Made by a program: the position numbers and the translations under genes | Source of the DNA: an uncultured Candidatus Competibacteraceae bacterium | GTDB taxonomy: Bacteria; Pseudomonadota; Gammaproteobacteria; Competibacterales; Competibacteraceae | DNA: 34,284 bases | NCBI GenBank assembly: GCA_903879705.1 | Contig: CAIRMO010000080.1 | Span: forward strand, 1-34,284 | Direction: 5' to 3' | In this document: piece after piece, positions 7,759-17,176 of the stretch | How the letters are laid out: each line of letters starts with the position of its first letter | Numbering within the stretch: the first letter of the stretch is position 1 | The notes under the pieces: model-generated | Told to the model about the DNA's origin: nothing | Databases searched by the model: none | The model's input: the letters and a program-made list of their open reading frames with translations, nothing else

Positions 7759-8595
7759 TTACAAGCCTCCACCCATCCGATGCTGATCCCGATCACGCTG
7801 CACTTGCCGAGCATTTTCCACAAGCTCCAAGGTTTGCCACCAATTGTCCGCAAAAAATTTCTGAAGCGCCTTCAGTTCGGGTCCTTCCTCAAGCAACGGT
7901 TTTCCTGTTTGCGGTTGCCCATGGCTGCTGTCATAGGCCGACAAAAGACCGATATATTCACGCCGTCGTTCTCGCGCCACAACAATGGGGGGTAAGCCGG
8001 AGTGGATGACGGGTAGATTGGCGACCAACCGCGCCATGCGCCCGTTGCCGTCAAAAAATGGATGAATTCGAGTCAGCCCTAAATGTAGGCGAGTATAGGC
8101 TGATAAAGCGGCTTCCATCTCTAAATCGACCGCACAAAAGCGATTCAGTAATATCAACCAATCCGCCATCAAGACAGGAACCTGTTCGGGACGAGCATAT
8201 TCACGCCAAGCCTGGCGATTGTTTTGATCCAGATAATAGGTTCCATTCGGTTCGTTTTTCCATGCCCCTATCGGGCTGTAGATATCAAAAATGATCTCCG
8301 TTTGTACAGCCCGATGCAATTGAAATAAATCAGCTTCTACAAATGGCGTGGCGCGTTTAACCCAATCGTAAATGAGTTCAATGGCTCGAGCATGGCCGAC
8401 GACTTCGTAGTGATCTTTGAGGGGTTTACCCGCGACGGTGAGTCCTTCCGCCAAGACAAATGCGGTATCGCCAAGCGTCAGGCTGTTGCCTTCCAGAGCG
8501 GTGGACGTATGGGTCCACAAATCCCGCAGTTGCGCCCGCAAGGCGATCTGTAAATCGCAATCAAGTCCGGCAAACAAGTCTTGTTGAGCGCTCAT
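7759..8595 (-). CDS. Fic domain protein (AMPylase-type, class II)
   Basis: 278 residues. The catalytic Fic motif HPFFDGNGRMAR is at about residues 178-189. The N-terminal inhibitory helix carries S-T-A-L-E-G (residues 31-36), fitting the [S/T]xxxE[G/N] motif whose Glu blocks productive ATP binding; this makes it a self-inhibited class II Fic. The flap EPNGTYYLD precedes the motif. Such enzymes transfer AMP, or another nucleotide part, to target hydroxyls; the target is unknown. I chose the ATG at 8595; a TTG at 8616 is in frame. The start overlaps the end of the upstream broken Fic gene by 35 bases. Confidence 0.88.
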   Translation of the reverse strand: MSAQQDLFAGLDCDLQIALRAQLRDLWTHTSTALEGNSLTLGDTAFVLAEGLTVAGKPLKDHYEVVGHARAIELIYDWVKRATPFVEADLFQLHRAVQTEIIFDIYSPIGAWKNEPNGTYYLDQNNRQAWREYARPEQVPVLMADWLILLNRFCAVDLEMEAALSAYTRLHLGLTRIHPFFDGNGRMARLVANLPVIHSGLPPIVVARERRREYIGLLSAYDSSHGQPQTGKPLLEEGPELKALQKFFADNWWQTLELVENARQVQRDRDQHRMGGGL

Positions 8596-9912
8596 GGGTA
8601 TCCATCTCGGTATCAATGCCGCGAAACGCCTGATCGTAGCCCTGTAGCCAGGCGAGTTCCTGGGGTATCTCCTGTTCCACGGTCTGCTGAATCATGTCCC
8701 GTAGAAATTTGACCTCGCCATCCGCGGCAAAGTAGCGATAGGGTCCGGGGCTTGGATGGCGTTCGATGTCCGGCCCCTCGTCAAACCGCCGGAAATCCCA
8801 AAGCCGGGTGACCGGTTCGGAAAAGTGGGTGAGGATCTGATGGTAGCGGGGAATATGTTTCATGATCACCGCAGAAACCGGGATCACTAGTTCCGGTGAC
8901 GTCAGCCCGGAGCGATTCAGCACATGGTGAATGATGTAGCGGTGCAGTCGTCCGTTACCATCCATGAACGGGTGGATATAGACTAGGCCAAAGGCAGCGC
9001 AGGCAGCTTTCACCAGTGGGTCGATCTCACGCTGGTCATCATTGACAACGCCTCCCAGCCCGCCATGGTTTCGCGCAGCGTATCCGGCGGGTGGGGCAGG
9101 AACGTGATGCGCCCGGCAGCATTCTCCAGCCACTTCTGTCGGGTTCGATAGCTGGCCTCCTTGGCAAAATCATGCCTGACGATGGCGTTCTGGATTTCGA
9201 CCAGCACGTCTTCGGTCAATCGGGGGATGTCAGCGGCATGGCGCAGGATCTGGATGAACCGCTCCTCCTTGCTGGCGCTCGGCGTTTCTCGTTCGATGGC
9301 GAAACTGCCTCGGGTCTCCGACAGGTATAGATATTGGAGAGTGCGCTCATAGTGGTTAGCGGCGCGCGTCATCTCCGCGAGAGCCGCCGCGCGGGCCAGC
9401 ATGGCCTCCAGCCAGCCCGGTTCGGGGCAGCCATTCCGGCGTACTACCGGGCAAAACCGGGGATCACCCAGGGCATTATTATTGACCCGCCAGGTTTGGT
9501 CTCTGACGGGGTGGCCGGCAACGACGTACAAACCGGGATCGAACAGATCCACATAGCGGGCCGTCGGTTTGATGCCAGCATCCAGTGGCGCGCTGGTTAG
9601 CCACTCCCACAGGCAGGCGATGCGGCGGATGTACTCGCCATTGGGGTTTTCACGCAGACGGATAACGATGGCGTCCCGGCCAATCTGCGGCAAAGCGGCG
9701 GCGATCGTCGCTAAATCAATACCTTCGTGGCGGATGGCGAATTCCAGATGGCCGAGCGGTGTGTCAGTGAGGGCGACTCCGGTGGGAAAAAGGATGCGCT
9801 GGTCCGTATCGACGCGACGATTGACTGAGGCGGCGATGTACGCTGGCATGGAAGGTGGGCAAACGGCAAGTTTCAGCCGGTTGATCAAGGCGCTATAACC
9901 GACCGGCTTCAT
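8561..9912 (-). pseudogene. Fic domain protein broken by one frameshift
   Basis: Two adjacent frames make one Fic protein of about 450 residues. The upstream part (9912 to about 9045) holds the Fic N-terminal domain with RGSFAIERE, an S-x3-E inhibitory-type helix. The downstream part (about 9050 to 8561) holds the catalytic HPFMDGNGRLHRY motif. The protein similarity crosses from ...RETMAGWEAL to VVNDDQREIDPLVKAACAAF, and a single inserted base near 9040-9055 would restore it. This is either a real inactivation or a one-base sequence error. It is unlike the neighbouring short Fic and belongs to the longer Fic/DOC_N type. Because the catalytic motif is intact, repair of one base would give a full enzyme. 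Confidence 0.8.
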
Positions 9913-10027
9913 CCGTGATGGCCTCGAAATTTGTTCACTGTACTCGAGATATAGTCAGAAAATGCAAATTTTTCTTAGGAACATCGAATTCTTATCTCAT
10001 TCCCCAGTACGGCCCAAATTTTTCGGG

Positions 10028-10504
10028 TCATATTTCACCGATATGAGACGCCAAGCGATCAATCAGACCAAGATGATAGAAAATGCCTTGCTTTCGCATC
10101 TTCTCCGCCTCAGCCCGGAACGAAGGGATCAGTCCTGCCGTCTTGGCCTTCACCAGAATGCCCAGCGTACCGGTTACTTTTAAACCCAGATATTCCGCCA
10201 ATCGACGTCCCTGACGTTCGTCGATAATCACCCAGTCAGCGCCATAGATCAGCGCCTGAGCTAATACCTGTTGCTCTCCCCGATCCAGCGTCATCAGAAT
10301 GGAAGAAGGTTCGATGAACTCATCAGCGCCCGGAATAATCCATTCCATTGAAAAGAGCGACGGGACATGAATTAGTCCACCTGCTGCACACTCATCAATA
10401 ACCGCTATCGGTGCCCGAATCTGCCCAAAAAGTTCTGGCAACAAATGCAGTCGATCAACGCTTGCCAGCGCGATGATCGGCGTCGTATTGCAATAAACGA
10501 TCAC
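10028..10504 (-). CDS. PIN-like DUF3368 protein, probable toxin
   Basis: 158 residues. The N-terminus is MIVYCNTTPIIALASVDRLH, the DUF3368 form of a PIN domain start. Further acidic positions are in VIDECAA, LDRGEQQVLAQAL and VIIDERQGRRLAEYLGL, followed by the typical VTGTLGILVKAK. PIN domains are metal-dependent RNases, and DUF3368 proteins usually pair with UPF0175 antitoxin-like proteins, as here. The first acidic residue of classical PIN domains is Asn in this protein, which is common in DUF3368, so activity is uncertain. It overlaps the upstream gene by 4 bases (10501-10504). Confidence 0.85.
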   Translation of the reverse strand: MIVYCNTTPIIALASVDRLHLLPELFGQIRAPIAVIDECAAGGLIHVPSLFSMEWIIPGADEFIEPSSILMTLDRGEQQVLAQALIYGADWVIIDERQGRRLAEYLGLKVTGTLGILVKAKTAGLIPSFRAEAEKMRKQGIFYHLGLIDRLASHIGEI

Positions 10505-10755
10505 AGCAACGCTATCTCTCGCGTAAAATCATCCGCGTTGTTCTCAAGCAGAACCGCGCCTTCTTGCATGGCCATTAACAAAAAATGGATTCGCGGCATA
10601 CCTGTCCAGCGCGCCGCCATCCCCGAGGACAACTTGCCTTCCCGAAACAGCGCCAGCGCAGTCTGCCACTTCATCAAACTGGAGAAATGTTCGGCATCCA
10701 TATGTAATTCAATAAGAATCTCCGACGGACATTCAACCTGAATGATATTTAGCAT
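10501..10755 (-). CDS. UPF0175 family protein, probable antitoxin
   Basis: 84 residues with the UPF0175 pattern: ALALFREGKLSSGMAARWTG, then M.RIHFLLMAMQEGA and a C-terminal FTREIALL. The middle is a small HTH-like region, and members are the usual upstream partners of DUF3368 PIN-like proteins. The ATG at 10755 has GAGG 7 bases upstream. The stop overlaps the start of the toxin gene, so the two are translationally coupled. It sits only 35 bases downstream of the giant glycosyltransferase gene, on the same strand, and may be read through from it. Confidence 0.85.
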   Translation of the reverse strand: MLNIIQVECPSEILIELHMDAEHFSSLMKWQTALALFREGKLSSGMAARWTGMPRIHFLLMAMQEGAVLLENNADDFTREIALL

Positions 10756-10790
10756 CCATCACCTCGCTTCGTTCAAGAAAAACCCAATTT

Positions 10791-13700
10791 TCAATCCGGC
10801 AGCAGTGCTTTCATCCATTCATCAAGGTGTTGGTCCAGCATCCAGTTCGATAGGACCCATTCACGCAATTGCTCTCCAGCGGTACGGGTCGCGTCCAGAT
10901 CATGAATGTGAGAGCGGATGGCGTCGATCCAGGCTTTGGGGTTGTTGGGGACGCGAGTGACGGGCGCATTCCGGTACGGCAGAACATCCGTGGCAATGAC
11001 TGGATAACTGACTGCGCCATATTCCAACAAGCGCAGATTGCTCTTGGCCGAGTTAAACCGATTCAGTTCAAGCGGTGCAATCGCCAGATCCAGATCGAGC
11101 GCGGCCAAGCCTGTCGGGTATTCATCGAACGCAACGGCGTTATGCACTTCAGCAACGTGATAGCGGAGTTTAGGCGGACACAGGCCCATGAAAATCCAGT
11201 CTACTTCATTGGCGGTTGCTTCAACCACCGGCAGGATAAATTCGAGATCGCCTTGGTGTTGCTGGGCGCCGGCCCAACCTACTCGGGGTTTACGTCGCTC
11301 TTTCTTGGGCGGTTGCAAATTGCCCCAACGCGAACGCTCCAGGTAGTTGGGAACCACGCGGATATCGTCAACCATGCCGCGCATCGCTTCAGCAATGGAT
11401 TCGGTGGTCACAATCGCCCGGTGGCATAGCGATACTCCGCGCCGCACCCGCGCTTTGGTGTCCTTACCAAAATGTTTATGTGCTGCGCTTTTTTGCGGAA
11501 CGGAAAACACAATATCGTCTTGGCCGAAAACCCGGAATAGATCGGGCAATAATTCGGCATAATTTTGCAGATCTTCCAGATGAAAGTCAGAGAAGGCATT
11601 TTGCAAAAATAAAACCGTCGGTTTGGCCCTGATCAGTTCAGAAACAAAGGGCATGAATCGCCGATCGCTGTTCAGGGGAGGTAATTGGAAACGGCATATC
11701 CGACCATTGTCAGCCAATTCTTTGAGTGGCCCCATCATCCGGTATTGTCCAACACCCATTTCATCCGGCGATTGAGCGACAATGCGGGGCAAGGATTCAA
11801 AATCAGGATGCCACGGCACGTCAAAATCACCGTCAATCATCCAATCGTGCTGGCGCAGACTCAAATGACGATTGTAGGCAGGGTCGTTGCCCAAGCGAGA
11901 GCGCCATTTCTTGATAAAGGCTTTGCGTGAGAATGAATCATTCGGTTCCTGCTGGGCATCGTGTTTGGTGTTAACGTCGCTTTTATCTTGGCAAGCCAGC
12001 GTCACAAAAGGCGTCCAGACAATCCGATAACCACGATCACCGAGTTTCAGGCAAAGATCGGCATCATAGTAAAAGTTGGAAAAATCTTTCTCATCGAAGC
12101 CGCCGACTTCAAGAAATAAAGCCTTACGAACCAGCATACAGGTAGCAGTTATTGCCGAGAAATTCTGGGTCAGTTGGGCGCGGCCCATATACCCGGATTC
12201 CGCTAACGGTAAATCCAGATTAATTGGGCCTACGGTACCATCGATACCCAGAATCAGACCAGCGTGCTTAAGCCGTTGATCGAACGAGACCACTCGGCAA
12301 CCAACCGCTCCCACATCGGTACAAACGCCTATCGCTGTTAAGCGGGTTAGCCAATTTTCCTGCAAAACGGTAGCGTTATCATTTAGCAATAACAAAAACT
12401 GACCCTGCGCTTGCCGAGCAGCAAAATTGCGGATTGCCGCATCATTGAATTTTTGTGAAGAGTGCAACACCCGCACCCGCGAGTCGTTATTTGATAATTT
12501 AGCAAGGAACGTCTGCACAGAAGGTTCGACATGACTGTGGTCAATTAAAAGAATCTCGAAACTTGGATAATCAGTTTTTTCCAGTAGCGATTCCAAACAG
12601 GATTGAATCCTGCCCAGTTGATCCTGAATCGGTACAATAATGCTGACCATCGGTGGACAAATTGGCAATTGATAGTCGATGAACAGCGTACCGGGTAGTG
12701 GACCGTCACCTATTCCAGCGGTGATGCCACAACGCGCCAGATGCTGTTGTACGAGCAGACGAGCAAGTGCAGTACCGGCGTATTCTTCAGCCAGTATTTC
12801 GGGAACATGAACAAGAATTTCGTCGATATGAGCGACAGCAGTTGAATCTTGCTCGACCGCTAAAAGAGCGGCTCCATAGTTGCGCGCTAGTCCTAGCGGC
12901 AGAATCGCGATCCGTGGATCGAGCATCAGCGGTTTGCGGATTAGTGTCGCCGCACCGATGTAGGGGTTTGAACGCAGTAATTCGATATTGATATCTGGTT
13001 TCAGCTTTAGCTGCGAGTATTCGCCTTCCGTGTTGATAATATCCTCATCAGTGTATAACAACAGGGTATTGGGTCGATTAAGTAGGTGCAGGCCAGCTAG
13101 CAAAGTGAATGCGGGTGAAAAACTTAGACCCGCTGGCGCACAGATAAACCACGCCGCAGGACTAGCCGTGACTATAGCGGTGATGGCATCAGCTTGTTGT
13201 TGAGAAGCAGTCTGAACCCATTCTAATACTTTGCTAGATTCAAATCGTGGATCGGGGCAAGCATGTTCGGAAAATATCGTGAGTCGCCAGTTGGGTAACG
13301 CTTGGGCAGCTAGATCATCAACCGTGTTGGTAACAAGTTTATTGATGAGTTCAGATAAGATCGTTAGTTGCTCACCTTGACCGCTGTAGTTTACAGTTAA
13401 AAGAATATGTATGTTTTTGATTAATTCCGGCGCTTCAATGCTGTTCAGTAAGCGCTGACAGCGCTCATTATTCCAGAGACGCTCGGCAAGCCATATTAAA
13501 TAATTCGTTTCTTTAATTTTTTCATGTCCGAAAAATTTATGGCAAATCTCATGAATTTCTTCAGTATTTAAAAAAACCTCACCTTCCTTTTTCATTACTT
13601 CTTCAAGTTTGTTTTTTAATCCATCAAAACTGGGCTGGCAATTTATATCACCTAACCATGTTTTCAATTCATTTTCATCAATCAACAGAATTAAAGAGGC

Positions 13701-15662
13701 AAAGGTTGAGTACTTCAGCGCAACCACAAGTGCAATAGCTTGTAAGCGATCTTGCTCCTGCTTAATAGGGACACCAAAGCTTTCAGCGTAAAAAGCGCCT
13801 TCTCTCGTCATGAACCAATGAGCTGAAGCTGCATAACTCTGATGGCTGCAGTGCTGGATAAAAACGACTAGAGAAAGAAAGACATTGACATAGTCGGGTT
13901 TAGGTGCCTTGGAAGCATACCAATGCCTTTCCAAAGGCTCCTCGATTTGAGCAACTGAGGAGTATGTATGTTGAACCGTAAGTTGCTTATCGTGACGACG
14001 CCAGTACCCACCTACTGTTCCAGAGTAACAACCATAGCCATAAGCATCTTCAAGCATTTTGAACAAAAATTGTTCACCTACTTGTGTCAGTGGGGAATCA
14101 CAAATCTTCTCGTAATAACTCATCAAGCAATGAGTACGAAAGACTGCCATGTGAAAAGGTATGAAGTTGCAAACAGTAAGGTATGGAGCAATACGCATTA
14201 AGCCAGATCGATTTGGCGAGAATGGGTGTCTATTATGTTCGACTACTTGCTTGGAATCTTCCATGAAGTGCCGCCAACTGAAGAAGACGAAGGGTGTCTT
14301 TGGAAATTGTTGAAATTGGCGCATAGCGGCTTCGACAAATGTACTTTCAAGAAAATCATCAGCTTGCAGTGCTGCGACAAATTCAGTCTCAACACTTTGT
14401 AATGCTAAACGATGGTTATTTTTTGCACCAATATTTTCATCCCTAATAACCAAACTAATACGAGGATCTTGCAAAAATGGTTCAATAATTTCTAGTGTAT
14501 TATCTGTTGAACGATTATCAAAAATAATTAGCCGCCATTCTGGAGAAGTTTGGTCTACGACAGATTGTATGGCCTCTGCAATGAAGTGAGCATAGTTATA
14601 ACTAGTTAGGACGATGGTTAGAAGACACTCTTCCTTAGGATGTTGATTAACAAGTGTAGATTGGTTTTTAGGTATTGAAAACTCTTGGTAGGCAGAAATT
14701 TTGTATGGAAAACCAAGCTTTACAAGCTCAATGTTACCCAATCTATTCCACTCTCCAAGTGGCTGACCTAAGCAGTGCAAGGAATTTTGCATACAAGGTT
14801 TACAAAGTGGATGGGAATACTTAAGCTTTTGCAAATCTTCCTTTGTTTTTTCCAAGAAAGATTTATGAATATTAGAAACAGGATCGTAAGTAATACAACA
14901 CAAGGCAACTGATCCATCATAATTAATAACAGTTTGCTGGCTTCTAAAATGACAATCTGGCAAATAGACTTTTTTTGCTATTTCAACCTGTTTTTCAATG
15001 GGTAACAAAAGGCGTTGATGTAATAAATTGTCATCATCTGATAATTTTTTACCCGACACATAGTTGAGTATCTTTTCAAGAGGCGCAAAACCTGCCCACC
15101 CTGGTATTAACTTAAAACCAAGTTCCTGTGCTAATGCAGTTGCCATTAAAAGATCGATATTTAGATTGTCTTTATAAAGATGATAATGCATTTCCACATG
15201 AAAATTTTTACTAAATTTTTCCATATAGTATTTCAAATGATAGAGATTTGATTTTACAATATTGATATTCCCTTTATGATGCCCTTTTTGATAAGTTTCC
15301 TGATAAAAACCTGATAACGATACGCGAAAAAAAGAAGGGTTTGCCTTAACTATATTTTTTAAATCACAATCAACATTTAAATTTGTTGAAAGCCAAGCAG
15401 GAATATCATTTTCTAACGAATATCGAATAAATTCATCTAATTGTGGATGTAAAAAAGCCTCACCCCAATTATAAAGATGAATAATCGGCTGCGATGCACT
15501 ATCTTCTCTCTTTATTTTCTTTACGATTTCTTTAAAGTAGGCAATATCCATCATTCCTTTGGGTCGAGATTGCCCTTGAAAATCTTGTTTTTTGAAATTC
15601 CCAACCGGACAAGAGGGGCATGCTAAATTGCAAGTACCTACCACATCTATAAAATACAACAT
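10791..15662 (-). CDS. Radical SAM / multidomain glycosyltransferase fusion
   Basis: About 1623 residues. Residues 1-310 form a radical SAM domain with C11-x3-C15-x2-C18 (CNLACPSC), the YNWGEAFLHPQ motif and a SPASM-like cysteine set (about 237, 255, 256, 287, 290, 297). Residues 345-590 are a GT2 domain (LTIVLTSYNYAHF, acidic QADDF). Residues 750-960 are a diverged GT2-like part (TDEDIIN, KLKPDINIELL). Residues 1005-1240 are a second clear GT2 (SIIVPIQDQ, LLLLNDNA). The last 340 residues resemble GT4 enzymes. It would build and perhaps chemically alter a surface glycan at the cytoplasmic face. I chose the ATG at 15662 because GGAG lies 8 bases upstream and the radical SAM domain begins there; a TTG at 15761 lacks a Shine-Dalgarno sequence. 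The 5' half is visibly more AT-rich than the 3' half. Confidence 0.85.
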   Translation of the reverse strand: MLYFIDVVGTCNLACPSCPVGNFKKQDFQGQSRPKGMMDIAYFKEIVKKIKREDSASQPIIHLYNWGEAFLHPQLDEFIRYSLENDIPAWLSTNLNVDCDLKNIVKANPSFFRVSLSGFYQETYQKGHHKGNINIVKSNLYHLKYYMEKFSKNFHVEMHYHLYKDNLNIDLLMATALAQELGFKLIPGWAGFAPLEKILNYVSGKKLSDDDNLLHQRLLLPIEKQVEIAKKVYLPDCHFRSQQTVINYDGSVALCCITYDPVSNIHKSFLEKTKEDLQKLKYSHPLCKPCMQNSLHCLGQPLGEWNRLGNIELVKLGFPYKISAYQEFSIPKNQSTLVNQHPKEECLLTIVLTSYNYAHFIAEAIQSVVDQTSPEWRLIIFDNRSTDNTLEIIEPFLQDPRISLVIRDENIGAKNNHRLALQSVETEFVAALQADDFLESTFVEAAMRQFQQFPKTPFVFFSWRHFMEDSKQVVEHNRHPFSPNRSGLMRIAPYLTVCNFIPFHMAVFRTHCLMSYYEKICDSPLTQVGEQFLFKMLEDAYGYGCYSGTVGGYWRRHDKQLTVQHTYSSVAQIEEPLERHWYASKAPKPDYVNVFLSLVVFIQHCSHQSYAASAHWFMTREGAFYAESFGVPIKQEQDRLQAIALVVALKYSTFASLILLIDENELKTWLGDINCQPSFDGLKNKLEEVMKKEGEVFLNTEEIHEICHKFFGHEKIKETNYLIWLAERLWNNERCQRLLNSIEAPELIKNIHILLTVNYSGQGEQLTILSELINKLVTNTVDDLAAQALPNWRLTIFSEHACPDPRFESSKVLEWVQTASQQQADAITAIVTASPAAWFICAPAGLSFSPAFTLLAGLHLLNRPNTLLLYTDEDIINTEGEYSQLKLKPDINIELLRSNPYIGAATLIRKPLMLDPRIAILPLGLARNYGAALLAVEQDSTAVAHIDEILVHVPEILAEEYAGTALARLLVQQHLARCGITAGIGDGPLPGTLFIDYQLPICPPMVSIIVPIQDQLGRIQSCLESLLEKTDYPSFEILLIDHSHVEPSVQTFLAKLSNNDSRVRVLHSSQKFNDAAIRNFAARQAQGQFLLLLNDNATVLQENWLTRLTAIGVCTDVGAVGCRVVSFDQRLKHAGLILGIDGTVGPINLDLPLAESGYMGRAQLTQNFSAITATCMLVRKALFLEVGGFDEKDFSNFYYDADLCLKLGDRGYRIVWTPFVTLACQDKSDVNTKHDAQQEPNDSFSRKAFIKKWRSRLGNDPAYNRHLSLRQHDWMIDGDFDVPWHPDFESLPRIVAQSPDEMGVGQYRMMGPLKELADNGRICRFQLPPLNSDRRFMPFVSELIRAKPTVLFLQNAFSDFHLEDLQNYAELLPDLFRVFGQDDIVFSVPQKSAAHKHFGKDTKARVRRGVSLCHRAIVTTESIAEAMRGMVDDIRVVPNYLERSRWGNLQPPKKERRKPRVGWAGAQQHQGDLEFILPVVEATANEVDWIFMGLCPPKLRYHVAEVHNAVAFDEYPTGLAALDLDLAIAPLELNRFNSAKSNLRLLEYGAVSYPVIATDVLPYRNAPVTRVPNNPKAWIDAIRSHIHDLDATRTAGEQLREWVLSNWMLDQHLDEWMKALLPD

Positions 15663-15761
15663 GTTACTTGCTCCATATAGGAACTCAATTAACATCAAGA
15701 AATACGGGTTACGAAACACACTTGTGCAGTTCTGGATTATTGCGTATGCCGCAGATTTCAA

Positions 15762-16553
15762 TCACGAAGTATGTCGAACCCGCTTCAAATAGCCATCCGG
15801 TGCAACAGTAATCAACAATTTATGCTCAATATCCTTATCAACCATAAATTCATTATGGGTTTTAAGAAACTCCCAGACTGCCGTTTTGGGGTTATTGCCT
15901 TTATCCCAGGGACGATCTGGGAAAGAACCAGGCGATATATCTTCGATGATTGTGTCAAAAACAACGCAATAGTTATTGAGACTCACTAATGGAGCGTAGG
16001 CGTTCAGTTCCGCTAGAACGTGGTCATGTGTATGCATCGAGTCCAAGCAGACTAGAATCCGTTGATAGTTTCTAGCGAAAGCGTGAACCTGGTCAACAAC
16101 ATCCTCCGCGATAGAAGAACCTTCAATCATCTTAATACGATTGCTAAGAGGATGATCTTCAATCCTGATGCGATTATGTTCACGAATGTCAACGTCGATA
16201 CCAAGCACCCATCGCTTAGGCAAACTTGGATTAATACATTCCTTGTTTTTTATTGCTTCGCATAAATCTAACAAAGCAAGCATTGATGCACTTAACATCA
16301 ATGAACCACCTCGGGCAATACCAGTTTCAATAATAAGATCAGGTTGAGTTTTCCAGATGATCTCTTGCAAAGCGATCATCTCTTGTGGATACTGGATAAT
16401 AGGCAACCCTATCCAGTCAAAATTATAGGAATACTGTGTACGTAAGCTTTCATGGAGAAAATTATCCGCCGAATTTAAAAGTGAAGTATCACACGAGTAA
16501 ACAGCGATTCGCTCAGTTCGTTCTTGCAGAAAATCTTGATGATCGTCTTTCAT
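15762..16553 (-). CDS. CmcI/cephalosporin-hydroxylase-family methyltransferase
   Basis: 263 residues. The SAM-binding motif IIETGIARGGSLMLSASML and the acidic strand VLGIDVDIREHN are followed by ILVCLDSMHTHDHVLAELNA and CVVFDTIIED. This is the family labelled cephalosporin hydroxylase, whose members in polysaccharide clusters are taken to be SAM-dependent O-methyltransferases with a metal bound by Asp/His. It probably methylates a sugar of the glycan made by this cluster; the substrate is unknown. The start at 16553 is an ATG with only a weak GAGA upstream. Its stop lies 99 bases before the start of the giant fusion gene. Confidence 0.85.
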   Translation of the reverse strand: MKDDHQDFLQERTERIAVYSCDTSLLNSADNFLHESLRTQYSYNFDWIGLPIIQYPQEMIALQEIIWKTQPDLIIETGIARGGSLMLSASMLALLDLCEAIKNKECINPSLPKRWVLGIDVDIREHNRIRIEDHPLSNRIKMIEGSSIAEDVVDQVHAFARNYQRILVCLDSMHTHDHVLAELNAYAPLVSLNNYCVVFDTIIEDISPGSFPDRPWDKGNNPKTAVWEFLKTHNEFMVDKDIEHKLLITVAPDGYLKRVRHTS

Positions 16554-16639
16554 ACTTCAGTCTCTAAGGAGTAGTTAACGGCTTATAAACGCTACTTCTG
16601 GAATAACACGACCGCATCATTAAGTAGTGATTGATGCCA

Positions 16640-17176
16640 TCAGTCACTATCAATTCTTCTGCCCACTATCGTAGGATCACTGAATTCGAGACCGTATTCG
16701 CTCCTAAACTCTTCTAATAAATGTAATTCTAAATCCATAAACATTTGATTTTCAAATTCCATAGCCTGCTGTAGTAATTTTCCACCTAATGAAAATTCAG
16801 CAAATTTTCCGCTTATATAGCTTTCATCTAGCCAAGCCTCAGGAGCTACTCGCATGCCCTCTGGCAACTCGAATATTTTTTTATAGAGATATACCAGCAT
16901 AGCAAATGCCTTGCTATTAAATCTAATATGTACTTTCATCTCTTTTGTAAAGTTAAGCACAGTATTTTCTCCAAGATTCGGATAATCCTCGATATGATCA
17001 TCGAACGATTCTTCAATCAAACCCATTTTCAATGACCTGTCATAAAGATCTGTATTTCGGAATGGCCAAAATATCCCACATACTGGAATATCAACACAGC
17101 ACCTTGCGTTTAGCTTGATTGTTGATAGCATATCCTCTTTGGTTTCCCCAGGTAGTCCACACATATTACATGGCAT
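16640..17176 (-). pseudogene. C-terminal remnant of a radical SAM (B12-type) protein
   Basis: About 178 residues that match only the last part of a B12-binding-domain radical SAM enzyme: GLPGETKEDMLSTIKLNA, then IFWPFRNTDLYDRSLKMGL and a helical tail. These line up with GFPEDTVETLEDTRQMIED and IIPFPGTKVFQQAQDDGL of the intact neighbour at 19429-20844. The CxxxCxxC cluster and the whole B12 domain are missing. It begins exactly where a truncated methyltransferase gene stops (17166-17176), in another frame. It appears to be the 3' side of a deletion joint. The fragment may still be translated but cannot bind the radical SAM cluster. Confidence 0.8.

Noticed and set aside
10869-11429. 186-codon plus-strand frame opposite the 3' part of the fusion gene
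   Set aside because: No Shine-Dalgarno sequence or motif; the minus strand encodes a recognisable GT4-like domain.
15662-15761. TTG start at 15761 for the fusion protein
   Set aside because: It is directly next to the preceding stop with no Shine-Dalgarno sequence. The ATG at 15662 has GGAG at good spacing and begins the radical SAM domain like the related copies.
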